Shown: positions 10,548 to 20,169, counted from the first letter of the stretch. The stretch is DNA of 64,000 nt from Bacteroidia bacterium (GCA_033391075.1 JAWPMV010000001.1:2480001-2544000), one strand, 5' to 3'. The notes: generated from the sequence alone by a model not told the origin. Program-made: numbers and translations.

Positions 10548-10566
10548 ATAAATGAGTATTATCTTT

Positions 10567-11955
10567 TTATATAGTCTTCAATTCTGAAACCAGTTTAGAT
10601 AAACTGTCTTTGGCATCTCCAAAGAGCATGCGGGTTCCATTGGCAAAGAAAAGTTCATTTTCAATTCCAGCATAGCCTTTTCCCATACTTCTTTTCATGA
10701 TGATGACATTCTTGGCATTGTGAACCTGAATGATAGGCATGCCATAAATCGAGCTACTGGGATCATTTTCTGCTGCAGGATTTACAACATCATTTGCTCC
10801 CACAACTATCGCTACATCTGTTGATCCCAGACTTTCATTTGCATCTTCCAGTTCTACCAGTTTGTCATAGGAAACATCCGCTTCGGCCAACAATACATTC
10901 ATATGTCCGGGCATACGACCAGCAACCGGATGAATGGCATAGGTAACTTCCACTCCTCTATCCGTTAGTAGTTTATCGAAATCATTGCAAACATGCTGTG
11001 CCTGTGCGACAGCTAATCCATAGCCGGGAACTACACATACACGATTGGCATAAGCACAGAGGATAGCGGCATCTGATAAAGCAATTTCTTTGACTACCTT
11101 TTCCGCAGCATCTCCTTTTGAACCACTTGAAACCGTACTAAATGATCCAAAAATAACATTAGCCAAAGAGCGATTCATTGCCTGGCACATGAGTATGGTA
11201 AGGATGGTCCCTGCGGACCCAACGAGAATACCTCCCGTAAGCATCACTTGATTGTCATAGAGGAATCCTCCAAAAGCTGCTGCAACTCCGGTGAAGGAGT
11301 TAAGTAAAGAAATCACAACCGGCATATCTGCCCCACCGATGGGCATCACAAAGGTGATTCCATAAACGAGAGAAATGCCAAGTAGAAGCCATAGCAATCC
11401 ATTGTCAAACAATTCAGGATTCATGACCCCATAAATTGTAAGCCCTGTAAGGGTCAAGGCAAATATCCCATTGATGATGGGCATGAGGTTATTGTAGATA
11501 TCCTTGATCCTTCCTTCCAGTTTGCCATAGGCAATCATTGATCCACTAAAGGAAACGGAACCAATAATTAAACTCACAGCTACTACAGATAGGAAACCTG
11601 CTTCGTGGGAAGGATGGGTGTCAAATTCTATCAATGCAATCAGGGCTGCACAGGCACCTCCCATTCCATTGAAAAAAGAAACCATTTGAGGCATGGCAGT
11701 CATCTGGACTTTTACTGCCATGAGATAGCCAATCACAGTTCCCACTGCCATTGCTAATATGATCCAGACATGGTTTTGGATGCCATTTCCGGCATCGTCT
11801 TTATGAAAAAGTATAGTCGCTACAATGGCCAGGCCCATACCAAAAGCTGCAAGCAGATTTCCTTTTCTTGCACTTTCAGGGCTACCCAGCATTTTCAATC
11901 CCAAAATGAAGGTGATCGAAGCGACCAGATATGAGAGTTCTAATGTAAATTCCAT
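10567..11955 (-). CDS. pntB: NAD(P) transhydrogenase subunit beta
   Basis: A membrane protein of 462 residues with about nine transmembrane helices, followed by the soluble NADP(H)-binding domain III (about 285-462). That domain contains VVPGYGLAVAQAQH, the fingerprint of the NADP site, and VVGANDVVNPAA. With the two alpha subunits it forms the proton-translocating transhydrogenase, which uses the proton gradient to make NADPH from NADH. The frame remains open to a TTG at 11964 that would overlap the upstream stop, but the ATG at 11955 gives the usual N-terminus (MEFTLELSYLVAS) and a 5-base gap. Third gene of the split pnt operon. Confidence 0.95.
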   Translation of the reverse strand: MEFTLELSYLVASITFILGLKMLGSPESARKGNLLAAFGMGLAIVATILFHKDDAGNGIQNHVWIILAMAVGTVIGYLMAVKVQMTAMPQMVSFFNGMGGACAALIALIEFDTHPSHEAGFLSVVAVSLIIGSVSFSGSMIAYGKLEGRIKDIYNNLMPIINGIFALTLTGLTIYGVMNPELFDNGLLWLLLGISLVYGITFVMPIGGADMPVVISLLNSFTGVAAAFGGFLYDNQVMLTGGILVGSAGTILTILMCQAMNRSLANVIFGSFSTVSSGSKGDAAEKVVKEIALSDAAILCAYANRVCVVPGYGLAVAQAQHVCNDFDKLLTDRGVEVTYAIHPVAGRMPGHMNVLLAEADVSYDKLVELEDANESLGSTDVAIVVGANDVVNPAAENDPSSSIYGMPIIQVHNAKNVIIMKRSMGKGYAGIENELFFANGTRMLFGDAKDSLSKLVSELKTI

Positions 11956-11960
11956 AGCGA

Positions 11961-12269
11961 TCAATCTTTCTTTTTAAACATTTCCAACATACGATTGGTG
12001 ACCACGAAGCCGCCAACCACATTGAGGGTACCTAAAACCACAGCTAAAAAGCCCAAAACCAGGGCAAGAATATTATCCGGAGCAGCATGACCCATCACAA
12101 TGATGGCTCCTATAATCACAACTCCGTGAATGGCATTGGCACCTGACATGAGCGGTGTATGCAGGATCGCTGGAACATTGGAGATGACTTCCACCCCCAG
12201 AAAAATGGAAAGAATGATTACATAAATGAATTCTTTATGCGCTAGAAATAGTTGAAATAGATCAGACAT
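11961..12269 (-). CDS. pntA2: NAD(P) transhydrogenase subunit alpha part 2 (membrane)
   Basis: A 102-residue, three-helix membrane protein equivalent to the C-terminal membrane part of E. coli PntA. It carries the typical SGANAIHGVVIIGAI segment (about 43-57) and a lysine-rich C-terminus (MFKKKD). In organisms with a three-gene transhydrogenase this part is encoded separately, as here. It lies 10 bases after the pntA1 gene and just before pntB. Together with PntB it forms the proton channel. Confidence 0.93.
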   Translation of the reverse strand: MSDLFQLFLAHKEFIYVIILSIFLGVEVISNVPAILHTPLMSGANAIHGVVIIGAIIVMGHAAPDNILALVLGFLAVVLGTLNVVGGFVVTNRMLEMFKKKD

Positions 12270-12279
12270 AGCAAGGGGG

Positions 12280-13407
12280 TTAAGAGGCGACAGAAGAAAA
12301 TTTATCTAATACACGGGGACTAATGATGGCTCCGCCATGCGACACACAGGTGTGTTGTATGATTTCATTTTCGAAATCAAAACTGATCGCTCCATCGTTT
12401 ATAACCTCCTTGAAAAAGTTGATCAGATTCTTCCCATACATCTTGGATGAATCCAAAGGTATACTGGAAGCCAGACTGGAGTCGCCTATAATGCTCACTC
12501 CATTTACAACTACGGTTTCATTATTTTTGGAGAACGCACAATTTCCTCCGCTGGAGGCAGCAAGATCTACCACCACAGAACCCGCTTTCATTTTATGAAG
12601 GGTTTCTTCCTGGATAAGCAGGGGGGCTTTACGACCCGGTATTTGTGCTGTACAAATAATAACATCGGACTTGGCTGCATGCTCCTGAATAAGGGCTGCT
12701 TGTCTCTGTTTATATTCTTCAGTTTGTTCAACTGCATATCCTCCCGCAGAAGTATCGTCAGTTGCTCCTTCCACTTCAACAAATTTAGCCCCTAAACTCA
12801 GGACCTCTTCTTTTGCTGCAGCTCGTACATCAAAAGCCTCGACGACAGCCCCCAACCTTTTTGCTGTTGAGATCGCCTGCAAGCCTGCTACACCTGCACC
12901 CAGGATCAAGACTTTAGCTGGTATAATCGTTCCAGCTGCCGTCATGAACATAGGGAAGAATTTGGGAAGATGAATTGCTGCTTGTAAAACTGCTTTGTAT
13001 CCTGCCGAAGTCGCCATAGAAGAAAGGACATCCATAGCCTGGGCCTTGGTGGTACGAGGTACCATGTCCATACTAAAAACAGAAACTCCTTTTTTTGCAA
13101 AATCCTGAGCGGTTTGAGGATTGCTCAGGGGATTCATTTGAGTAATCAGAATTTTCTCCGGAGAGATTTCGGATTGGTTCGGGGTCTGGATGCAGAGAAT
13201 TACCTGAGCATCTGCAAGAATGTCTTTTCTTGACTTAATTGAGGCTCCGGCATCTGAATAATTGCTGTCCTCTTGAAATGAAGCTTTGCCTGCACTAGTC
13301 TCCATCCATACTTCCGAATAACCAAGGTCCATGAGCTTTTTTACGTGCTCTGGAAGTATAGACACTCTTCGCTCAGGCTCTGCTTCTTTGAGTACGCCTA
13401 AGATCAT
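12280..13407 (-). CDS. pntA1: NAD(P) transhydrogenase subunit alpha part 1 (NAD-binding)
   Basis: A soluble 375-residue NAD(H)-binding domain I of transhydrogenase, homologous to alanine dehydrogenase. Recognisable segments are MILGVLKEAEPERRV at the start, NAD-binding VLILGAGVAGLQAI (about 167-180), the long insert ending GGYAVEQTEEYKQRQ, and IICTAQIPGRKAP, which distinguishes PntA from alanine dehydrogenase. It exchanges hydride with NAD(H) at the cytoplasmic face. First gene of the pntA1-pntA2-pntB operon. It lies 51 bases downstream of the ferredoxin oxidoreductase beta gene, on the same strand. Confidence 0.94.
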   Translation of the reverse strand: MILGVLKEAEPERRVSILPEHVKKLMDLGYSEVWMETSAGKASFQEDSNYSDAGASIKSRKDILADAQVILCIQTPNQSEISPEKILITQMNPLSNPQTAQDFAKKGVSVFSMDMVPRTTKAQAMDVLSSMATSAGYKAVLQAAIHLPKFFPMFMTAAGTIIPAKVLILGAGVAGLQAISTAKRLGAVVEAFDVRAAAKEEVLSLGAKFVEVEGATDDTSAGGYAVEQTEEYKQRQAALIQEHAAKSDVIICTAQIPGRKAPLLIQEETLHKMKAGSVVVDLAASSGGNCAFSKNNETVVVNGVSIIGDSSLASSIPLDSSKMYGKNLINFFKEVINDGAISFDFENEIIQHTCVSHGGAIISPRVLDKFSSVAS

Positions 13408-13458
13408 GGTGCGATAGTATTTTTAGTCTATAAAATTTCTTTAAGGCAAAAGTTATAA

Positions 13459-14511
13459 CTACCTGAAGCTCTGGTTGATATCTTCCAGTGCTTCAAGGCT
13501 TGGTGTTAGTTCTTTTTCCGTTAATTGATTCAATGCTGTATCCGATGTGTTCAGGATGTTGTGTAAATCCTGGGTTTTGGGATCCATATGGATTAAACCT
13601 GTAATAATTTCCCCTCTACTTTTTGCATCAAGTAGTTTATGCATGGCAGAATTCCTGTCATGAGGATCCCAACCCTGAACGGGTTTGCTTAGGCGAATTT
13701 TTGAGCCATCATGAAGTTCTACCTCTATACTGCTATCATCTTCATAGTCTACCAGGATTTCCTCTCTTTTGGGTACAAAGTCCATCTTGGAAGTAGCGGT
13801 CATATATTCCCGGGTAAATTCATAAGATTTGGTTGAACCTGCATTATTGTTAAAAGTAACACAAGGTGAAATCACATCTATGAAAGCGAAACCCGGATGA
13901 GCCATTGCGGCTTTGATTAGAGGGACCAATTGGGTTTTATCTCCCGAAAAGCTGCGAGCTACGAAACCAGCTCCTAATTCCAGAGCCAGACCAATAAGGT
14001 CAATGGCCTGATACATATTTTTGGAACCCGATTTACTTATTGAACCAAAATCTGCAGTAGCAGAGTCTTGTCCTTTGGTTAGGCCATAGCAGCCATTATT
14101 CATGACGATATAGGTCATGTTGAGGTTTCTCCTAATCGCATGAACATATTGTCCCATGCCTATTGAGGCAGTATCTCCATCCCCGGAAACTCCCAGATAA
14201 ATGAGATGTTTATTGGCAAGATTGGCTCCCGTAGCAACGGAAGGCATACGTCCGTGAACCGAATTAAAGCCATGCGAATTGCTTAGGAAATAAGTCGGAG
14301 TTTTGGAGGAACAACCTATACCAGAAAGCTTAGCCAGTCTGTGTGGCTCAATGTTCATTTCATAGCAGGCCTGAACGATAGATCCACTAATGGAATCATG
14401 TCCACATCCTGCACAAAGGGTAGAAATTGCTCCTTCATAGTCAGCTTTTCTATAGCCGACCTCATTTTTGGGGAGCAGGGGGTGGCTGAATGTTGGTTTA
14501 TAAAAACTCAT
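13459..14511 (-). CDS. korB: 2-oxoacid:ferredoxin oxidoreductase subunit beta
   Basis: A 350-residue thiamine-diphosphate-binding beta subunit. The N-terminal CAGCGHDS (about 33-40) supplies cysteines for an iron-sulfur cluster. The thiamine/magnesium motif appears as SGDGDTASIG followed by MNNGCYGLTKGQ. The enzyme oxidatively decarboxylates a 2-oxoacid, most likely 2-oxoglutarate judging by family resemblance, to the acyl-CoA while reducing ferredoxin. Its start overlaps the alpha-subunit stop by four bases (ATGA type), so the two are translationally coupled. Substrate choice between 2-oxoglutarate, pyruvate and branched-chain acids cannot be fixed from sequence by eye. Confidence 0.88.
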   Translation of the reverse strand: MSFYKPTFSHPLLPKNEVGYRKADYEGAISTLCAGCGHDSISGSIVQACYEMNIEPHRLAKLSGIGCSSKTPTYFLSNSHGFNSVHGRMPSVATGANLANKHLIYLGVSGDGDTASIGMGQYVHAIRRNLNMTYIVMNNGCYGLTKGQDSATADFGSISKSGSKNMYQAIDLIGLALELGAGFVARSFSGDKTQLVPLIKAAMAHPGFAFIDVISPCVTFNNNAGSTKSYEFTREYMTATSKMDFVPKREEILVDYEDDSSIEVELHDGSKIRLSKPVQGWDPHDRNSAMHKLLDAKSRGEIITGLIHMDPKTQDLHNILNTSDTALNQLTEKELTPSLEALEDINQSFR

Positions 14512-16337
14512 GATGCATCCATTTTGGGATTTAACTCGGTCAGGTTATGCCTAACAGTCTTGAAAATTTTATCTGCAGTAATCGGCATGCCATCATAATT
14601 CAATACGGATAGCATCTTTTCTGGCCTAATGCCTAATTCCTGAATCAAAACAGAACGCATTTGTGCATCTCTGTTTTGTTCAACCACAAATACATAAGTA
14701 TGTTGGTGGATAAAGTCCTCCACTTCATTATTAAATGGGAAGGCTCGAAGCCTCATTGAGTCCACACCGATTCCTTCTCCTTGCAATAAATCCATAGCTT
14801 CCAATGCCGCATAAGTTGTGGTTCCAAAGAAGAGCATTCCATAACTGGATTGATTCTTCTTGCCATAGAATTGAGGACTGGGAACCATGCTTTTTGCTGT
14901 CTCGAATTTGCGGCTAAGCCTATCTACATTTCTCACGTAGGCATCACCTTGTTCAGTATATCGAGCATATTCATCTCTGGAGGTACCTCTGGTAAAAAAG
15001 GAACCTTTTGTTGGGTGTGTACCTGGATAGGTTCTGTATGGAATACCATCCCCATCTACATCGAGGTATCTACCAAATTCTTTTACTTCCTCAAGGTCTT
15101 GAGCTGATAGAACTTTTCCTCTGTCATATTTTTTGCCTTCTTCCCATTTCAGGGGAGGAGAAACATGCTCATTCATCCCTATATCCAGGTCTGACATCAG
15201 GATGACAGGCGTTTGTAATCTATCTGCTAAATCCAGGGCTTTCGCTCCGAATTCAAAACACTCTGCAGGCGTACTTGGAAATAATAAAACATGTTTGGTA
15301 TCGCCATGTGAAGCATAGGCCGATGATATAATGTCAGCCTGCTGAGTCCTGGTAGGCATGCCGGTAGAAGGGCCTCCTCTTTGTACATTGACCAGGGTAA
15401 CGGGTATTTCCGCAAAATAGGCAAGGCCAATAAATTCATTCATCAAAGAAACTCCTGCTCCACTTGTAGCCGTAAATGCTCTTGCTCCATTCCAACAAGC
15501 ACCGATAACCATACCGATAGCAGCCAGTTCATCTTCTGCCTGTACAATGGCGACATTCTTTTTACCAGTCTCCGGATCTACTCTTAGTTTCTTGGCATAA
15601 TCTTCAAATGCCTTAGCAACAGATGTCGAAGGAGTAATGGGATACCAGGCAGCTACCGAGGCCCCACCATAGAGAAGTCCTAATGCCGTTGCAGTATTGC
15701 CATCCAGCATGATACTGTCTCCAATCTTGTCCCTTCTTTCTACTCGGATGTCCAGGGGGCAATCAAAGTGCTCTCTGGCATACTTTGCGCCCATATCCAG
15801 GGCCTCAAAGTTGGGAGGAACTAATTTAGGCTTTCTGGCAAATTGATCAGAGATGATTCCTTTAATCACTTCCATTTCGATATCCAAAAGAGCAGCAAGG
15901 GCACCCACATATACAACATTTTTGAATAGCTGTTGTTGACGGGGATTGCTATAGTGCTCCATACACATCTGCATCATCGGTATGCCGATGAAATTGATAT
16001 CTTCTCTCAAGAAAGAATCATGGAGTTTCTTGGAATTATCATATACCAGGTAACCGCCGCTTTTTACACTGGCTATATCCTGTTTAAGGCTCTGGGGATT
16101 TACGGCAACCAGGATGTCAATTCCTTCGCGCCTTCCGAGATAAGCGTTTTCATTTACCCTTACTTCATACCAGGTAGGTAGGCCCTGGATGTTTGAAGGG
16201 AAAATATTCTTAGGTGAAATAGGAAGCCCCATTCTGAATAGAGCTTTGGCAAAGATACCATTTGCACTTGCCGATCCTGTCCCGTTAACGTTTGCAAATC
16301 GAACGACGAAATCGTTCACTCCACTCCCTAATGGCAT
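14508..16337 (-). CDS. korA: 2-oxoacid:ferredoxin oxidoreductase, fused gamma-alpha subunit
   Basis: A 609-residue subunit. Residues about 1-190 are the gamma domain (GTGSASANGIFAKALFRMG, RREGIDILVAVNP). The pyrimidine-binding alpha domain follows, with the YPITPSTS motif, QAEDELAAIGM and ATSGAGVSLMNEF, and the C-terminal transketolase-like domain (FVVEQNRDAQM). The gamma-alpha fusion is the common form in aerobic and microaerobic two-subunit enzymes (KorAB). It overlaps the next gene (beta) by 4 bases and the upstream flavoprotein gene by 10 bases, so all three form one tight operon. No separate delta (ferredoxin-like) subunit is encoded nearby. Confidence 0.9.
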   Translation of the reverse strand: MPLGSGVNDFVVRFANVNGTGSASANGIFAKALFRMGLPISPKNIFPSNIQGLPTWYEVRVNENAYLGRREGIDILVAVNPQSLKQDIASVKSGGYLVYDNSKKLHDSFLREDINFIGIPMMQMCMEHYSNPRQQQLFKNVVYVGALAALLDIEMEVIKGIISDQFARKPKLVPPNFEALDMGAKYAREHFDCPLDIRVERRDKIGDSIMLDGNTATALGLLYGGASVAAWYPITPSTSVAKAFEDYAKKLRVDPETGKKNVAIVQAEDELAAIGMVIGACWNGARAFTATSGAGVSLMNEFIGLAYFAEIPVTLVNVQRGGPSTGMPTRTQQADIISSAYASHGDTKHVLLFPSTPAECFEFGAKALDLADRLQTPVILMSDLDIGMNEHVSPPLKWEEGKKYDRGKVLSAQDLEEVKEFGRYLDVDGDGIPYRTYPGTHPTKGSFFTRGTSRDEYARYTEQGDAYVRNVDRLSRKFETAKSMVPSPQFYGKKNQSSYGMLFFGTTTYAALEAMDLLQGEGIGVDSMRLRAFPFNNEVEDFIHQHTYVFVVEQNRDAQMRSVLIQELGIRPEKMLSVLNYDGMPITADKIFKTVRHNLTELNPKMDAS

Positions 16338-18121
16338 ACTTTAGTTGCTTTTGTGACACTGTAAAAGAATTGTTTCATATCCCAGGCGCTGGTTGGGCAC
16401 CTTTCTGAACAAAGCCCGCAATGCAAACAAACATTTTCATCTTTGATCATTACCCGGCTAGTCGGGAGGGTATCTGAAACATAAAGATCCTGACTTTCTT
16501 CAGGAGCTGGGGCATTTAATCGCGACCGAAGGTCCTCTTCTTCTCCATTATCAGTGAAGGTGATACAGGAGGTTGGACAGACATCCACACAGGCATCACA
16601 TTCAATACACAGATTGGTTGTGAAGACGGTTTGCACATCGCAATTAAGGCATCTTTGTGCCTCCTTAAATCCCAGCTGCTGGTCAAAGCCAAGTTCAACT
16701 TCTATTTTTCTATCCTTAAGGGATATTTCATTCTTTTCATGAGGCACCTGATATCGTTCATCCGAAACAACATCACTGTCATACATCCATTCATGTATGC
16801 CCATTTTCATGCTGGCGAGGTTGGTCATGGGATCAGGTCTTTCCATCAAATCTTTTCCACTGAGGTAAAGGTCTATGGAAATTGCTGCCTGATGTGCCTG
16901 AGCTACCGCAGTAATGATGTTTTCCGGACCAAATGCTGCATCTCCTGCAAAGAAAACTTTTGGAAGGCTGGATTGGAAAGTGGTTTTATCTAAAACCGGT
17001 AAATCCCATTTCCCAAACTCAATTCCTAAATCGCGTTCGATCCAGGGGAAAGCATTGTCCTGACCAATCGCAATGATTACGTCATCTGCTTCAATAAACT
17101 CATCCGGCTCACCGGTAGGAATCAATGAACGTCTTCCATTCTCATCATATTCGGCTCGAACTTTTTGAAATAATACCCCTTTGAGTTTGCCGTTTTCAAC
17201 AACAAATTCTTTGGGGGGCATATTATTATGGATGGGAATTCCTTCCCTTTGAGCATCCTCTATTTCCCAGGGAGAAGCCTTCATGTTTTCAAAAGGACTT
17301 CGTACAACTACATGTACTTCTTCTCCGCCTATTCTCTTGGAGGTCCGACAGCAATCCATTGCGGTATTTCCCCCACCAAGAATTATGACCTTTTTCCCAA
17401 TAGAATCTCTGTGCTCAAAAGCCACAGATTCCAGCCATTCAATCCCGATATGTACATTGGCATCCGCCTCCTGACGGCCAGGAAGTTTGCTTAGGTCTCT
17501 TCCTTTAGGAGCTCCAGTGCCTACGAGTACGGCATCATACTCCATTTCAAGAATCTCCTTCATGCTATTCACACGAGTCTTGAAATGGGTGTGAATTCCG
17601 AGATCAATGATGTAGTTGACCTCTTCATCCAGGACCTCTTCAGGAAGTCGGAAAGCAGGGATTTGTGTCCGCATCATTCCTCCTCCTTTATGCCATTCAT
17701 CGTAGAGATGAATTTCATATCCCAATGGAGCCAGATCTCTCGCTACGGTTAGGGAAGCAGGGCCTCCACCAATAAGCGCAATCTTTTTGCCATTAGAAGG
17801 AAAAGGTCCCTGCGGCATACGACTTTTTACATTGTCGCCGGTTTTATTATCGGCGGCAACGCGTTTTAGTCGGCATATGGCAACGGGTTCTTCTTCTTCC
17901 AGTCGACCTCTTCGGCAGGCAGGCTCACAAGGGCGGTCACAGGTTCTCCCCAGAATACCAGGAAAAACATTGGACTCCCAATTGACCATATAGGCATCGT
18001 CATACCTTCCTGCGGCAATAAGGCGGATATATTCGGGAACGGGCGTATGAGCCGGGCAAGCATACTGGCAATCCACAACTTTGTGGAAGTATTCCGGATC
18101 GTTAATATTTGTAGGTTTCAA
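16328..18121 (-). CDS. GltD-like FAD/NAD(P) oxidoreductase with C-terminal 2x[4Fe-4S] domain
   Basis: A 597-residue flavoprotein. The N-terminal cysteines C18, C22, C61, C65 and C69 match the iron-sulfur domain of glutamate synthase small subunits. FAD-binding KIALIGGGPASL lies around residue 113, NAD(P)-binding [13 protein letters not shown] around 250, and the second FAD motif VFFAGDAAFGPENI around 405. The C-terminus adds two 4Fe-4S motifs (CIECDACVDVCP and CLHCGLCSERCP). It probably passes electrons between ferredoxin or the 2-oxoacid oxidoreductase and NAD(P). The start is TTG 18121: no ATG or GTG lies upstream before the in-frame stop, and the first ATG inside would remove conserved cysteines. 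It is the first gene of the kor operon. Confidence 0.87.
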   Translation of the reverse strand: MKPTNINDPEYFHKVVDCQYACPAHTPVPEYIRLIAAGRYDDAYMVNWESNVFPGILGRTCDRPCEPACRRGRLEEEEPVAICRLKRVAADNKTGDNVKSRMPQGPFPSNGKKIALIGGGPASLTVARDLAPLGYEIHLYDEWHKGGGMMRTQIPAFRLPEEVLDEEVNYIIDLGIHTHFKTRVNSMKEILEMEYDAVLVGTGAPKGRDLSKLPGRQEADANVHIGIEWLESVAFEHRDSIGKKVIILGGGNTAMDCCRTSKRIGGEEVHVVVRSPFENMKASPWEIEDAQREGIPIHNNMPPKEFVVENGKLKGVLFQKVRAEYDENGRRSLIPTGEPDEFIEADDVIIAIGQDNAFPWIERDLGIEFGKWDLPVLDKTTFQSSLPKVFFAGDAAFGPENIITAVAQAHQAAISIDLYLSGKDLMERPDPMTNLASMKMGIHEWMYDSDVVSDERYQVPHEKNEISLKDRKIEVELGFDQQLGFKEAQRCLNCDVQTVFTTNLCIECDACVDVCPTSCITFTDNGEEEDLRSRLNAPAPEESQDLYVSDTLPTSRVMIKDENVCLHCGLCSERCPTSAWDMKQFFYSVTKATKVCH

Positions 18122-18279
18122 CGTAGCAGCTTTAAAATGGAACCGTGTACCAATATAAAAATGTTTTTTAATTTAACCTTGACTCATATTTAGAAATGAA
18201 AATATTCTATTATGAGTGGATTATTATATCACTTGTAAAGGATCTGAATTTAGCTACCAAAATCTACAAAATACCCATT

Positions 18280-19560
18280 ATGTTTAGTCGAAGAAGATTT
18301 TTAAGAAGATCTGTGGGGATGGGGTCTGCATTTGCTTTCTTGTCAAAGACTTATGCCAATCCGATTCCTCAAGATTTGCCTGCTGATTTGGGAACTTCCA
18401 GCGAAAAATACTGGAGATCCGTAAAATCCATGTTCCCCATGCCGATGGATGAGGCCTATTTCAATACAGGCACTATGGGCGCTCAACCAACTATGGTCTT
18501 GAATAAAGTGATTGAAAATCTTCGGTGGAATGCCGAGGCGATTGCTAGCTGTGATTATCAGGGGAATGGACCGCTTTTATTATCCGGCTATGAAGCATAT
18601 CCTGAAATAAGGAAAAAGATTGCCAGTTTGGTGGGAGCTGATTTCAAAGAAATAGCTTTAACTCAAAATGCTACCGCTGGCATGAACTATATTTCCAATG
18701 GGCTGGATCTCAAGCCGGGAGATGAAATTGTAAATACCGATCAGGAACATGGGGGAGGAAGAGCAGGATGGCAAGTAGCGGCCAAGCGATATGGACTGGT
18801 CTATAAACAAGCCAAAATCGAAATTCCTGCCAATGATCCCCAAAAAGTAATTGATAGCATTTTTAAGGAAGTAACGGCCAAAACCCGGGTGATCGCAGTT
18901 CCACATTTAAGTTCTGTTTATGGGATTGTATTGCCGGTAAAGGAAATTTGTGCAGAAGCTCGTAAAAGAGGAATCTTTACGATATTGGATGGAGCACAGA
19001 CCATTGGCCAAATTTCGGTGAACGTAAAAGAAATCGGATGCGATGCCTACTTTTCCAGTTTGCATAAATGGTTGCTGGCTCCTGCGGGCAATGGAATGCT
19101 CTACATCAACAAAGATTCCATTTCGGATATATGGACCACCCTGGCTAGTTATGCCTGGGAGAATGAAGAGGATCCGGGTTACAGGCTCACCCAAAGAGGA
19201 ACAGGGAATCATTCTTTAGTAGTAGGCCTGGATGCTGCGCTTGATTTTCATCAGCAAGTAGGAGCAGGGCAGGTTGTAAGCCGAATCAAGGAATTGGGAG
19301 ATTACCTCCGGGCAGGATTAAAAGAGATACCCGGAGTTAGCATCTATTCTTCCGTCCATCCGGATATGTGTGCAGGGATTACGACTTATGGAATAGAGGG
19401 CGTAAGTGGGAAAGACTTACAGAATACAATGTGGAAACGTAAAAAATTACAGCCACGAGCGGTTGGGGAACATATGATCCGACACAGTGTGCATATTTAC
19501 AATCTAAAAAGCGAAATTGCAGCCGCTTTAGAAATTGTAAAAGAGCTCGCTGAGAGCTAA
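18280..19560 (+). CDS. Tat-exported class V aminotransferase (cysteine-desulfurase fold)
   Basis: A 426-residue PLP-fold protein with a twin-arginine signal at its start (SRRRFLRRSVGMGSA) ending near TYANP. The class V aminotransferase core shows TGTMGAQP near the N-terminus, TQNATAGMNYI, the DQEHGG segment, the aspartate in ILDGAQTIGQ, and the Schiff-base lysine in SSLHKWLLAP. Relatives are annotated as isopenicillin-N epimerase-like or cysteine-desulfurase-like. ATG 18280 is chosen because an upstream in-frame ATG (18196) would put 28 hydrophobic or irrelevant residues before the Tat motif. An exported PLP enzyme is unusual because the cofactor must be loaded before Tat export. Substrate unknown. 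It lies 4 bases before the TRIC-channel gene. Confidence 0.85.
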   Translation: MFSRRRFLRRSVGMGSAFAFLSKTYANPIPQDLPADLGTSSEKYWRSVKSMFPMPMDEAYFNTGTMGAQPTMVLNKVIENLRWNAEAIASCDYQGNGPLLLSGYEAYPEIRKKIASLVGADFKEIALTQNATAGMNYISNGLDLKPGDEIVNTDQEHGGGRAGWQVAAKRYGLVYKQAKIEIPANDPQKVIDSIFKEVTAKTRVIAVPHLSSVYGIVLPVKEICAEARKRGIFTILDGAQTIGQISVNVKEIGCDAYFSSLHKWLLAPAGNGMLYINKDSISDIWTTLASYAWENEEDPGYRLTQRGTGNHSLVVGLDAALDFHQQVGAGQVVSRIKELGDYLRAGLKEIPGVSIYSSVHPDMCAGITTYGIEGVSGKDLQNTMWKRKKLQPRAVGEHMIRHSVHIYNLKSEIAAALEIVKELAES

Positions 19561-19564
19561 CTGC

Positions 19565-20167
19565 ATGGAATTAGTTTATAGCCTCGACCTGATCGGAACC
19601 TTTGTATTTGCCATTAGTGGTGCTTTGGCAGCCTCTGAAAAGAAGTTTGACATTTTTGGAGCCGCTATATTAGCCTTACTTACTGCAGTGGGGGGAGGTA
19701 CTCTGCGTGATGTATTGATAGGAAGTACGCCTGTTGCCTGGCTGCAAGATCTCAACTACCTAATCCTGATCGCGATTGCTGTTCCAACAAGTTATTTCTT
19801 CAAAAGAATCATATTAAAGCTACGCCGAACCATGTTTCTTTTTGATACTATAGGAATTGGCTTGTTTACCATCATGGGTTTACAAAAAACCCTGAGTCTG
19901 GGACTTTCTCCAATAATAGCCGTCATGATGGGAGCGGTTTCTGCGGTTTTTGGGGGAGTCCTGAGGGATGTTTTTTCAAATGAAGTTCCTCTTATTTTTC
20001 GGAAAGAGATTTATGCTACCGCTTGCCTTTCTGGAGGTGCCCTTTTCATATTGCTTGAAAGCTTTCACGACTGGCAAGTCTTCAATATGATATTTTCTAT
20101 CCTTTTTATTGTAGGAATCAGAATATTGGCGGTTTTGAAAAAGTGGTCCCTGCCTGTTCTCAAATGA
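19565..20167 (+). CDS. TRIC-type cation channel family membrane protein (UPF0126/YadS)
   Basis: A 200-residue integral membrane protein with seven predicted helices made of two inverted repeats, each carrying the family motif: GGGTLRDVL (about 41-49) and FGGVLRDVF (about 127-135). Bacterial homologues of trimeric intracellular cation channels conduct K+ or Na+, and some members of this UPF family have been linked to small-molecule uptake. It is 4 bases downstream of the exported aminotransferase gene, so the two are probably co-transcribed. A channel role for a product or substrate of that enzyme is only a guess. Confidence 0.88.
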   Translation: MELVYSLDLIGTFVFAISGALAASEKKFDIFGAAILALLTAVGGGTLRDVLIGSTPVAWLQDLNYLILIAIAVPTSYFFKRIILKLRRTMFLFDTIGIGLFTIMGLQKTLSLGLSPIIAVMMGAVSAVFGGVLRDVFSNEVPLIFRKEIYATACLSGGALFILLESFHDWQVFNMIFSILFIVGIRILAVLKKWSLPVLK

Positions 20168-20169
20168 GC

